Made by a program: the position numbers and the translations under genes | In this document: positions 28,320-38,919 of the stretch, piece by piece | Numbering within the stretch: the first letter of the stretch is position 1 | Layout: each line of letters starts with the position of its first letter | Notes under the pieces: generated by a model | Told to the model about the DNA's origin: nothing | The model's database searches: none | Seen by the model: only the letters and a program-made list of their open reading frames with translations | Origin: Chlorocebus sabaeus | Taxonomy: Eukaryota; Chordata; Mammalia; Primates; Cercopithecidae | Direction of reading: 5' to 3' | DNA: 64,000 nucleotides | Assembly: GCF_047675955.1 (NCBI RefSeq) | Contig: NC_132929.1 | Location: 33,348,421 to 33,412,420, forward strand

Positions 28320-28445
28320 AAGGCACAAAGGTCACTGAATCTTCATTAAGACCCTATAAGGTAGGGAGAGTAGAAATCATTTTCCTGATGTGAAGGTAAC
28401 TAATATGCCCAGGTCACCTTGGGAGGCTGACCCTCTCCTCACCCA
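28320..28445 (-). repeat. MIR SINE (weak)
   Basis: cattaagaccctataaggtag, then cattttcctgatgtgaaggtaa, then gcccaggtcacct follow reverse MIR order with many changes. Confidence 0.55.
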
Positions 28446-29298
28446 GGAATCGGACTGGGCTGAACAAGATTGGATGCTCTTTCCAGCCCCTTGGTGGTCT
28501 GGATCGTAGAGGAGGGTCACGAATGCCCTTTGTCCCATTCCTCCAGATGCTCTCCTAGGTGGGTGGTGGGCTTGTCACCCTGAAGCCTTTCAGGCCCTCC
28601 TGTGAGTGAAGACCCCTGTGTGGATACTCTGAGGAAATCTGTCAGGAGAAGGTTGCTGAAATCCTGGTGTGGACACTGGGTGTGCCAGTGATGTGTCCAC
28701 CATTTGGTCGCCTCAAGAGATGTTGGTTCAGCTGCTTGGGAGGGATGGGAATGATATCTGGGGATGCAGGGCCAGAGGCCCAGATTGTTTCTGAGGCATG
28801 GCTTGATGGTTGTGATTAATTGGGGAGACTGAGGCGGAACAGCTTCATAAGAGATAAAGGGGTTGATGTTAGAGACCCGGGAAGGCCCAACCATGACTTC
28901 TGTTGAAAACAATCAGTATTCAAACTTTCAGTATTTAAAAAAGAAATGTTTGCAACAATTGCTTTGTGTTCAATTTCCCTTCAGCCTATTTTCCTCATTG
29001 CTACCAGAAGCAAACCAGGCACTGTGGGTGTGACTTTAATTAGAACCCTTCAATGATGTGGAATGTTAGCTGGAGTTTTCTTCAGCAGTAGAGCACTGGG
29101 TAATTTGTTCCTCTTCTTGCCTCTACTTTTCCGGTTTTTCCCCCCCACTTTTTGGGTATATTTTTCATATGTAGAAAACAAATATTCTTTTAAAACACTT
29201 TAAATGTATTTTAAAAGAAATCCTTTGACATGTTTCTTTGCCTTTAGAATAAAGTGTATATTTGTCCCTGATGAGAAAACCCTCCATCCCTGATCCTG
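28446..29298. other. Unassigned, with a GC-richer 131-codon open frame
   Basis: The minus strand is open from 28912 to 28517 for 131 codons (MFSTEVMVGPSRVSN start). This block is more GC-rich than its surroundings. I recognise no domain, signal peptide or family in the frame. It could be a decayed repeat or LTR, or chance. Nothing shows that it is expressed. Confidence 0.35.
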
Positions 29299-29299
29299 T

Positions 29300-29530
29300 C
29301 TTCACTAGTGTATATCTGCCTGCAAGCCTCATATGCACCTCCAGGCTGTGGCTGCTCCCCACCTCTCTCTCCCTCCAGCCCTCCCTTTTGTGCCCTTGCC
29401 CGTGTTGTCCTACACAGAGGCCTCTGACTCCTTTGTCCACCTGGGTAACACTTTTCCCATCCTTCAAGACTCAGCCTAGGCATCATCTCCCAAATGACAC
29501 CTGCTCTGACCCTACCCCCCCTACATTGGC
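29300..29530 (+). repeat. L2 LINE, ORF2 end
   Basis: gcccttgcccgtgttgtcct, then cctttgtccacctgggtaaca, then ccatccttcaagactcagcc and ctctgaccctaccccc match the usual L2 order. Opposing open frames here follow from composition. Confidence 0.75.
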
Positions 29531-29858
29531 AGGCACGGCCACAGTCAACAAACACACAGTCCTGAACAGTTGTTAGAAGTTGGTTCTGATATGACTCATA
29601 CCTAGAGCAAAAAGGGAAATGTGAGCATTTCAAAGACTCAGTGTGTCTTTGTGGAATACATAATGATGATCTAAGTTTGATTTCCTGCTTAACTTCAGGA
29701 TTGGCTCACAATATAACTTCCTGGTGGGAAAGACAGAAAAAGTAAATTTAGAGTTTTTATAACAATTATAATCCATTATACATATATAGGATTTAGAGTT
29801 GACAAAATGCTTTCATAACAATGTTGTATTTGACTCACAACCAATGCTCTGAGCTGTG
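29531..29858. other. Unassigned AT-rich sequence
   Basis: No gene or recognisable element seen. Confidence 0.35.
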
Positions 29859-30000
29859 CGTGGTACAAACTCAGTTTGGATGCCAAACATTTTTGGAGAT
29901 AAGGATGTCAAGGTTTAGAGAGGTAAGTTAACTGGTTCACAGTCCCACATGTAATTAGCACAAGAGCGAGGGTGAAATCAACTCCAAATCCTTTGTTCTT
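29859..30000 (-). repeat. MIR SINE
   Basis: ggagataaggatgtcaaggt, then ttagagaggtaagttaact, then ggttcacagtcccacatg and agcgagggtgaaatcaact are the MIR core in reverse. Confidence 0.7.
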
Positions 30001-30230
30001 TTGTTACATAAAGGGCCTTTATGATAAGCCACAGTGTTGGATATATGTTAACATATACTGAGTCAAGAATCCATCTAGGGTTTGAATCGCCTCTGCTCTT
30101 CTCCCGCATTGCCCCCTTCTCAATGTACACATCTTGTCACCCAGCTCCTGATCACCATGCCCAGAGACAGGTAGCTTACTACATCCTCTTCCACCTTTTA
30201 ACAACTTGGATAAATCAAAACTTTGACTAT
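30001..30230. other. Unassigned spacer
   Basis: Short spacer between two MIRs with nothing recognisable. Confidence 0.3.
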
Positions 30231-30235
30231 CGAAT

Positions 30236-30405
30236 TCTCCATGCCAAGTACTATGCTCAGTGTTTTACAAATTAAAAAATAACCCCATGTGAAAGATTTG
30301 CAGAGGAAGAACCTGAGATAGAGAAAAGGTTAAGTATCTCATTTATGGTCATACAGCATGTTAATCACAATACTGGGATTCAAACCCAGTTTGTTTGACT
30401 CCCAC
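30236..30405 (-). repeat. MIR SINE
   Basis: A well-kept reverse MIR: ccaagtactatgctcagtgt, aggaagaacctgagatagag, tcatttatggtcatacagc and tgggattcaaacccagtttg. Confidence 0.88.
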
Positions 30406-30634
30406 CGTATTATATTTGGCCAAAACCAGACTTCGTATGGGTTTTAATAGTTGGCTTTATTTCTTGATGCCCCTCAAAAATAGTATAAAGTCTCTTTTAA
30501 GTGAGAGTACTGTAAGTATTGACAGCCAGCAGGCAGCTGCTTTGTTTTCTCAGAACCTCCTCCTCAGGCCAGAAATCACCACAGCCCGTACACTCAAATT
30601 TCCTCTCCAACACTCCAGTTGCACTCCTTTGCAT

Positions 30635-30813
30635 CTCTCTGTCTTTTCTTTTTTCAAGACAGAGTCTTGCTAAGTTGCCTAGGCTGAAGTGCAGTGGCTA
30701 TTCACAGGCACGATCATTGTACAGTATAGATTTGAACTCCTGGGCACAAGCAATCCTCCCATCAGCCTCCTGAGTAGCTGGGACTACAGGCATGGGCCAT
30801 TATGCCTGGCTTT
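30635..30813 (-). mobile_element. Free 7SL-derived monomer (FAM/FRAM type)
   Basis: This is a single-arm element, not a dimeric Alu. The T-rich tail leads to aagacagagtcttgctaagt and then to gcagtggctattcacaggca, a 7SL RNA-derived stretch that later Alus lost. It ends tatgcctggc. The target duplication is exact: ctcctttgcat at 30624-30634 and 30814-30824. It is a fossil from the early stage of Alu evolution, copied by L1 machinery. Confidence 0.85.
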
Positions 30814-30829
30814 CTCCTTTGCATTTTTG

Positions 30830-31400
30830 CCATTCTGTCTATATCTTTGTGAAAATATGGCACACAAAATGAAATGTAATACTGGTGTGGCTTGACAGCA
30901 CTATATGTAACACAACTATATTTGACTTATCCTCTGTTAATAAAACCCCTGTTTATTTCACATGTGCCAATTCTAAGCAATGGTTCCTGCATCCTGACCT
31001 TGGGCAACAGTTTTTTTTTTTGAATTCAAATATAGAACTTCAGACTTAACCCTGGAAAACTTCATTTTAAATTTGCCCCGCCTGTCAAGATCTGTTCGTT
31101 AAGAACCTGTTTCTACTATCTTTCATATTTGCTGCTCCAATTCTGTGTAATCTGCAGGTTTATTTCTTGTATATTTTCATATTGGTTTAAAACAATAACA
31201 AAAAATGTCCCCCAGTTTAACTTCTATCCATTTACTATAGACATTCAACCCTTTATGAATTATCCTAATCACCCTTGAATCCTGTTGATCTTTTCTCCAG
31301 TTTGTCCACATAGTTATCAAGGAATCTTTCACCAATCATATTGAATTTAGATATATTGATGGAGTCATCTTGCAGTTCTATCCCCAATAAAATTTATTTA
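30830..31400 (-). repeat. Possible L3/CR1 LINE remnant
   Basis: actggtgtggcttgacagcac, aataaaacccctgtttattt, tgctgctccaattctgtgtaat and ctgcaggtttattt resemble the reverse of ancient CR1/L3 LINE text. The resemblance is weak and I am not sure of it. A T10 run lies at 31012-31021. Confidence 0.3.
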
Positions 31401-31664
31401 TCGATTCATTGGTTGCCATTTACTTACCATCTCACAATACCAAACACAGTAGAAAATACAATTATAAACATGACACAGTTTAAACTCACAAGGTGCTTAT
31501 ATGGGAGATTGAGTGAAAACACACGCACACAAGATGATCATATGAGAGAAGAGAGTGATCAGGCAGTGAGAGGGGTACTACCACCCGTGGTCCTGTGGGT
31601 CTGACCAGCGTAGAGACAAAATGGGATCAGGAGGTCAAGGGAGCTCCTGTAGTCACATGACTTT
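31401..31664. other. Unassigned sequence
   Basis: Nothing recognisable, only short open frames. Confidence 0.3.
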
Positions 31665-31842
31665 TGAGCTGCAGGAGAATTAGGAATCATCTAAGTCTGA
31701 TCTTCCTTCCTGAGGAGGAAACAGATCCATAACTTGGAGGGAAGGTGCCTGAGATCACAGCTAGGCAGTGACAGAACTGGTTTTTTGGGATCTAAGTTCC
31801 CACCTCTTTTTACTACACTATCTTGTCTGGGTTCCCATTTCC
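31665..31842 (-). repeat. MIR3-type SINE
   Basis: cttcctgaggaggaaacagatc, then gcctgagatcacagctaggca, then gtgacagaactgg and ttactacactatcttgtctg follow the reverse of MIR3, including its distinctive end. Confidence 0.75.
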
Positions 31843-32335
31843 ATCTTACCCCTCTATATATGTGTATCTTATGATAGGATTAAAATTAAAATTGTACAAA
31901 TAAACTTCAAATTTGCAAAACATTTTCTATTAGTATAGAATACAATAGACTCATGCTTGCTTTATTACATTTGGGTTCCAAAGTCTTCATTAAAAGATAT
32001 GTTAACTGAGAAAGCGAATCAATTAACTGTGAATACCACTGCTGCCTGCCACTCCCTCTGTGTAGCTCTGAACTGCTTGCAGCCACTCTGTGAACATTCA
32101 TCAGTCTGCTCTCCCTCCCTTTCCCTTCTCTGGCACCCTCCCCAAAGCGTACTTGAAATGAAATTGAAGTCCCCTACTGTTCAATTTTAATTCAAGCCTT
32201 GGTTTCTAACCTGGTTAGCCACAGGTGAAACTACTATGTCATTTTATTCCTTTGAGGGAAATAGAAAAATGAAACTGATATTTAAGACATGAGAGGATGC
32301 ATTCAACTTAGAAAAGAAACAAACTAAATGTGAAA
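31843..32335. other. Unassigned sequence
   Basis: AT-rich with short open frames in opposing directions and no repeat that I can name. Confidence 0.35.
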
Positions 32336-32339
32336 ATGA

Positions 32340-33005
32340 ACTATATAAACAGAAAAACAGTAGTTAATAAGCAAATAGCAGATTTGCAAACTCTAGCAAA
32401 AAGAAACTTTAGGAAACCTAAAAAGAAAACATAAAATTAGAAAAGGAACAATTCGCCTAAAGAGTATAAAACAATCATATAAGTGAGTAGTATATTGATA
32501 AGTATAAATACTTCACAGAAATGATTTTTCTAAAGTAGTAACCAAAAGTAGAAATTGTGTGAAAAAATTAATAACTGTGGAAGTAATGGAGGATGTCAAA
32601 GGACCATCCTTAAAAGGAAACCAGACCAGGGATTCACTGCCGAATACTTCCAGACATTCCTTCCAGACATTTAAGTGATAGATAATCCCTGTGTTATATA
32701 AAACCTTCCAGAGAAAGGAAATAGGAGGAGCTTCCTAATTTCTGTGACCTCATTCCAAACCTGGTAAAGCTGGTGAAGTAAACAGGCAATTGAAAACCAT
32801 TAAGAACAAAGAAAATTAAAGACCAACCTCTCTTGATTTAACGAAATAGCAGATAGAATTAACTAATACATTAAGAGATGGATCTATCACAATCTAGTTG
32901 AGTTATCCCAGGAATATAAGAAGGTCCCACATGAAAAATGTATACTATAGCATGTTAATTTTAAAATATGCCCCTTAATTGATTAAACACCATTCAAAAT
33001 TTAAA
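32340..33005 (+). repeat. Old HAL1/L1M ORF2 fragment
   Basis: Degraded plus-strand ORF2 reads ggagcttcctaatttctgtgacctc, then aaagaccaacctctcttgat, then tatcccaggaatataagaag. These sit in the order of the region before and into reverse transcriptase. This is likely the 5' part of the same LINE seen again at 34330-34745 and 38920-40680. Confidence 0.6.
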
Positions 33006-33809
33006 AGTTTAGAAACCTGTTTCCCTGAGAAGGTGAAGAGTAGCAATTCCAAAGATTTAGTTAACATTCTATTTCATGTAGAGCAAATATTTTTGGAAAT
33101 ATTAAATTAACAAATCTTATTTCCCTTTCGAGTCTTGTTCCCCTGGTAGCCCTCCATTTCCCAAACCAGAAGGCACTACTTGAGTTCTACACCTAGACGC
33201 AGGTTTCAAACTCTGTCTTGTCTTGTCTTTAACATAATGGAAACCCAGTATGAATGACTGTTACCAGAGATCTCCCACAGATTGACATCTTGGCTATGGA
33301 ATGGATGTTCTTCAGTGGGGGAAGGATATGACAGAGGAAAAGGTTGCTGTTTCCAGCACAAGGGTGTGGAAGGAAGGTGAGGGGGGTGGCGGGAGAGGAG
33401 AGGAGATACAGCTTCAAAGCATATAAGATGAGAGACATGTGCTCCTATTTCTCCTGGATTTTTAAAGCCTGGGACAAGAGAGGCATTGTGTAGCATGAGG
33501 GACACTGATGATTCTTATTTAGGCCTCTGGGGGCTGCAACTTGCAGATGGTACCTTCACCAACATGGGGAAGGTACCCTGGCCCAGCATTGCATCAGAGA
33601 TGGGAGGGGTCTATCTCTCCCAGGTTCCTGGGAGAGCCTTAGCAATCTCAAAAGCTATTCTGCTCCCTCAGAGAAGGAGTTGGAAGGAAGGGAGTGGAAT
33701 TGGGAGCAGCGATCCTGACAAGGACCTCCCGTGGGTCTCCCGGTGACCTGCAGCTAAGCTAGATGAAGCACGTGGTGGGAACTCAGAGGGTCTGTGTACA
33801 TGTCTAGAA
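33006..33809. other. Unassigned sequence inside the LINE block
   Basis: Nothing I can name. It separates two parts of what looks like one old LINE, so it may be an inserted and decayed LTR or other element. A G-rich tract (gaggggggtggcgggagagg) is at 33379-33398. Confidence 0.35.
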
Positions 33810-34033
33810 CAAGCTTGTCCAACTTGTGGTCTGCAGGCTGCATGCAGCCCAGGACAGCTTAGAATGCAGCCTGACACAAATTCATCAACTTTCTGAAAAC
33901 ATTATGAGATTTTTATTTTCATTTTTATTTCTTTTTTGCTCATCAGCTATCATTAGTGTTAGTGTATTTTATGTGTGGCCCAAGACAGTTCTTCCAGTGT
34001 GGCCCAGGAAAGCCAAAAGATTGTTCATCACTG
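33810..34033. mobile_element. MER30-type hAT-Charlie element
   Basis: The element runs from caagcttgtccaacttgtgg through acattatgagatttttat and atcattagtgttagtgtatt to aagccaaaagattg...cactg, a typical 230-base Charlie MITE. Flanks gtctagaa (33802-33809) and gtcttgaa (34034-34041) match at 7 of 8 bases, giving the expected 8-bp hAT duplication. MER30 is simian-age as far as I recall. Confidence 0.85.
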
Positions 34034-34041
34034 GTCTTGAA

Positions 34042-34329
34042 GCTGAGGATTATTGGGTCACCAGACACTGACCAAGCCACCAGAGAGACAAGCCGCAGTC
34101 CTTGCCATGCCCACAATATCAGCAGTGCTCAGGCAGTCAGGGTTGTGGGGAACCCCATAGAGAGATTAGTGAGGATCTGAGGGTGCCACACACATTTGAG
34201 GATTTCTTTTCTGCCTGCATGTGACACAGGCAATTGTCTACAAGATCAATGATTGTGTGATCCTGCAGGCTAACGGCATAACTAATCAGTACAGCCATAT
34301 AAGTCACACAGTCAGAACTGGTTTATAAT
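34042..34329. other. Unassigned sequence
   Basis: No recognisable gene or element. Confidence 0.3.
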
Positions 34330-34745
34330 CTGAATATTAATCTTATAATTTGATTAAAGAGTCATTCTAAATTTAAAAGTTGGAGACGGAAGAATATTTG
34401 ATGGTTGGAAGAAAAGCAGCTTTCTAAGTTCTGATGAAATAAAATTAATTTGAAAGGAAACATTTGCAAACTCCTCCCCATAGGTAATCTGAGAACTTCT
34501 GCCTAATAATATAAACATGGAGCTTAAAAAAATAGTTTTAATGTACTACGTAGAGGATTCTTCCTTGATAAAATAAAGAAAATTTACCTTTAACATACAC
34601 AACATTTACCACTAGTGCTTAGTGGTAAGATACTAGTTATTCCCATTAAAATAAAGCAAAAATGTGGACATTTGCCATTATTGTTATTCACATTGTTTGA
34701 AAAATGCTGGGTAATAATTTAAATTAAGAACATTAAAAAAGAACA
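34330..34745 (+). repeat. Old HAL1/L1M ORF2 fragment, left of the L1PB
   Basis: acttaacatacacaacatt-like text at about 34590 and cccattaaaataaagcaaaaatgtggacatttgcc at 34640-34675 follow the reverse transcriptase region near the QGCPLSP motif. The copy then stops at the L1PB border and seems to resume at about 38920. Confidence 0.5.
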
Positions 34746-37700
34746 AAGAAGGGCATTACTTAATGAGAAAGAGTTCAATTCAATGAGAAGACTATCTTAT
34801 ATATGCACCCAACATTGGAGCACCAGATTCATAAAAAAGTTATTCTAGACCTACAACAAGACTTATACAGTCACACAATAATATTGGGGACTCAACATTC
34901 TGCTGTCAGAATTAGATCATCAAGACAAAAAACTAACACATTCTGGACCTAAACTTGACACTTGACCAATGTGACCTAATAGACATCTACCGAATACATC
35001 ACCCAACAGCCACAAGATAAACATTCTTCCCATCTGTACATGGGACATACTCCAAGATTGACCACATGCTCAGCCACAAAGCAAATATCAACAAATTAAA
35101 AAAAACCTTGAAATCATACCCATTATACTCTTGGATCTCTTGGATCACAATGGGATACAAATGGAAATCAATGCCAAGAAAATCTCTCAAAAACCACACA
35201 ATTACATGGAAATTAAACAACTTGCTCCTGAATGACTTTTGGGTAAACAACAAAATTAAGGCAGAAATAAGAACTTATTTGAAATAAATAAAAACAGAGA
35301 CACAACTACCAAAATTTCTGGGATGCAGCAAAAGCAGTGTTAAGAGGAAAGTTTATGGCATTAAATGCCTACCTTAAAAAGTTAGAAAGATCACAAATTA
35401 ATGATCTAACATCACACCCAGAGGAACCAGAAAAACAAGAACAAACTAACCTGAAAGGTAGCAGAAGAAAATAAATAACTAAAATCAGAGTACAATGGAA
35501 TGAAATTGAGACCCTGAAATCCATACAAAGAATCAACAAAATTAAAAGTTGGTTTTTGAAAGGATAAACAAGGTAGCCCATTAGCAGATTAAAAGAAAAA
35601 CGATCCAAATAAGCACAATCAGAAATGACAAAGGTGACATTTGAACTCATCACAGAGAAATATGAAAGATCCCCAGAGACTATTATGAACACCTCTATGC
35701 ACGTAAACTAGAAGATCTAGAGGAAATGGATAAATTCCTGGAAATACAAAATTTCCCAAGATTGAATCAGGAAGGAGTTGAAACCCTGAACAGACCAATA
35801 TTGAGTTCCAAAACTGATCCAGTAATAAAAAAAAAACAAAAACAACCTACCAACCAAAAAAAGTGCCAGATGAGGTGGATTTTCAGACAAATTCTACCAA
35901 ACGTACAAAGACGATCTGGTACCAAATCTATTGAAACTACTACAGAAAATCAAGGAGGTAGGACTGCTCCTTCACTCATTCTATTAAGCCAACATCACTT
36001 TGATACCCAAACCAAGCAAAGATGCCACAAAAAAAAGAAAGCTACAAGTCAATGTCCCTGAAGAACACAGATGCAAAAATCCTCAACAAAATACTAGCAT
36101 ATTAGAAAGTTAATTCATCACAATCAAGTAGGCTTGATACCTAGGAGGCAAGGTTGATTCAACATGTGCAAATCAATAAATGGGATTTACCACACAAACA
36201 GAACTAAAAAGCATATGATAATCTCAATAGACATGGGAAAAGCTTTCAATAAAATCCAATATCCCTACATGATAAAAACCCTCGAGAAACTAGGCATCAA
36301 AGGAATGTACCTCAAAATAACAAGACCCATCTATGTCAAACCACAGCCAACATCGTACTGAATGGCAAAAATTGAAAGCATTCCCCTTCAGAACTGGAAC
36401 AACACAAGGATGGCCTCTGTAATCACTCCTATTCAACATAGTACTGGAAGTGCTGGCCAAAACAATCAGACAAGAGAAAAAAAATAAAATGCATTCAAAC
36501 AGGAAAAAAAGAAACTAACTATCTCTCTTTGTGGATGATAGGATTCTATACCTAGAAAATCTCAAAACTGCCAAAAGGCTCCTGGAACTGATAACTCCAG
36601 TAAAGTTTCAGTACACCAAATCAATGTACAAAAATCAGTAGCATTTATATACACCAATAATGTTCAAACTGAGAGCCAAATCAGGAAATCAGTCTCATTT
36701 ATCATAGCCACAAAAAGAGAAAATAACTAGGAATACTTCTAACCAAGGAGATGAAAGATCTCTACAAGGAGAACTACAAAATGCTGCTAAACGAAATCAC
36801 TGGTGACACAAACAAATGAAAAACATTTCATGCTCATGGATTGGAAGAATCAGTATCATTAAAATGGTCATACTATCCAAAGCCGTCTACAGTGCTATTC
36901 CTATCAAACTACCAATATCATTTTTCACAAAGGAAAAAACTTTTCTAAAATTTATATGGAACCAAAAAAGAGCCTGAATAGTTAAAGAGATCCTAAAGGG
37001 AGAAAAAAAAAAAAAAAAAAAAAAAGCTGGAGGCATCACATCACCCGACTTCAAACTATACTATAAGGCTATAGTAACCAAAACAGCATGGTACTAGTTC
37101 AAAAACAGACACATAGACAAATGGAACAGAACGGAGAATCCAAAAGTAAAACTGCACACCTATAGTCATCTGATGTTCAACAAAGTTGGCAAAAATGAGC
37201 AATAGGGAAAGGACTCCTGATTCAGTAAATGGTGCTGGGATAGATGGATAGCCACATGAAGAAGAATGAAACTGGATTCCCACTTTTCACCATATATAAA
37301 AATTAAGGAAGATGGATTAAATATTTAAATGTAAGTTTTCAAACTGTAAGAAGTCTAGAAACAAACCTAGGAAGCACCAATCTGGACATGGGCCTTGAGA
37401 AAGAATTTATGACTAAGTTCTCAAAAGTCATTGCAACAACAAAGATTTGCAAGTGGAACCTATTTAAACTAAAGAGCTTTTGCGCAACAAAAGAAACTAT
37501 CAATTGAGGAAACAGACAACTTACAGAATGATAGATATTTGCAAACTACACATCTGACAAAAGTCTAATATCAGAATCTATAATGAATTTAAACAATTGA
37601 ACAAGCAAAAAACTTCATCCAACTTGAAGTTTAATAATAATAAATAAATTTTAAAAAAAAACAAAAACAAAACCAAAAATGGACAAAATACATGAACAGA

Positions 37701-37799
37701 CTTCTCAAAAGAAGGCATACAAGTGGCCAATAAGCACATGAAAAACAGCTTCACATCACTAATCATCAGAGAAATTCAAATCAAAATTTCAGTGAGATA

Positions 37800-37848
37800 C
37801 TATCTCACACACATGGGGTGAGATGACATCTCATAGTGGTTTCGATTT
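37800..37848. repeat. Inverted L1 block inside L1 (fold-back)
   Basis: At about 37813-37848 the sequence gtgagatgacatctcatagt followed by ggtttcgatttgcatttg is L1 text in the wrong direction. It is the reverse complement of the stretch just upstream at about 37775-37807. Normal L1 order resumes after it at aatagaatggctattatt. Confidence 0.75.
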
Positions 37849-37934
37849 GCATTTGCAATAGAATGGCTATTATTAAAAAAGTCAAAAAATAGCAGATGCT
37901 GGTGAGGTTGTGGAGAAAAGGAATGCTTAAAAAC

Positions 37935-38292
37935 CAGTGGTCCCCAACCTTTATGGCACCAGAGACCAGTTTCGTGGAAGATAATTTTTCCACAATTTTT
38001 CCCATGGGGTGGATGGGTGTGGGGGACGGGGGGATGTTTGGGAATGAAACTGTTCCACCACAGATCATCAGACATTAGATTCTCATAAGGAGCATGCAAC
38101 ATTGCAACCTAGATTCCTTGCATGTGCGGTTTGCACTATAGGGTTTGTACTCCCATGACAATCTAATGTTGCCACTGATCTGACAGGAGGTGGAGCTCAG
38201 GTGGTAATGCTTGCTCACCTGCTGCTTGCCTCCTCCTGTGTAGCCTGGTTCCTAGCAGGCCACAGATGGGTATCTGGAGTTAGGGACCCATG
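37935..38292 (+). mobile_element. MER1 (hAT-Charlie) inside the L1PB
   Basis: It begins cagtggtccccaaccttta, has agaccagtttcgtggaagat, tcagacattagattctcata and ctgacaggaggtggagctca, and ends agttagggacccatg. Flanks ttaaaaac (37927-37934) and ttataaac (38293-38300) match at 7 of 8 bases as the hAT target duplication. Confidence 0.95.
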
Positions 38293-38919
38293 TTATAAAC
38301 TGTTGGTGTTCAGCCACTATGGAAAGTAGTTTGGGGATCTCTCAAAAAACCTAAAACAGAGCTACCATTCGACCCAGCAATCCCATTACTGGGTATGTAT
38401 CAAAAAGAAAACAAATTATTCTACCAAAAAGACACATGCACACATATGTTCATTGCAGCACTATTCACAATAGCAAAGACATGGAATCAACCCTTGTGCT
38501 CATCAATAGTGGATTGGATAAAGAAAATGTGGTAAATTAACACCATGAAATACTATGCAACCATAAAAAAGAATGAAATGTCTGTGGCAGCACCATGGAT
38601 GCAGCTGGAGGCCATTATTCTAAGTGAATTAACACAGAAACAGAAAACCAAATAGCACATGTTCTAACTTATAAGTGGGAGTTAAACATTGGGTAACCAT
38701 GGACATAAAGACAGCAACAATAAAAATTGGGGACTACTAGAACAGGCAGGTAGGAAGGGGAGAAGGGTTGAAAAACTAGTGGTTGGATACTATGTTCAGT
38801 ACCTGGGTGATGACATCATTCATACCCCAAATCTCAGCATCACACAATATACCCAGATAATAAATCTGTACACATACCCCCTGAATCTAAAATAAAAGTT
38901 AAAAATTCTGGGTAACACA

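Larger units (their letters stand above)
34750..38690 (+). pseudogene. L1 ORF2 pseudogene (truncated, interrupted)
   Basis: This is the former reverse transcriptase and endonuclease protein, missing its N-terminal catalytic endonuclease residues through 5' truncation. Visible text includes WKLNNLLLNDFWVNNKIKAEI (about 35206-35270), the [13 protein letters not shown] stretch (about 36222-36262), a [11 protein letters not shown] site near 36410 and the FADD region near 36530 altered to a LWMIG-like reading after a shift. The C-terminal part is split by MER1 and resumes at 38293. Stops and frameshifts occur throughout. Confidence 0.85.
34746..38905 (+). mobile_element. L1PB-class L1, 5' truncated, carrying MER1
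   Basis: Plus-strand L1 starts within the ORF2 endonuclease region (agggcattacttaatgaga) and continues to the 3' end (ctgaatctaaaataaaagtt). The 3' UTR text cctgggtgatgacatcattc fits L1PB or similar age. A MER1 element interrupts it at 37935-38292, so it predates MER1 activity here. It holds an internal run of A at about 37003-37025 and an odd inverted block at 37800-37845. A loosely similar ctgggtaa in both flanks may be part of a decayed target duplication. Confidence 0.92.

Noticed and set aside
29244..29633. 129-codon minus-strand frame as a gene
   Set aside because: It is antisense to an L2 fragment and overlaps other frames of similar length. No domain is seen.
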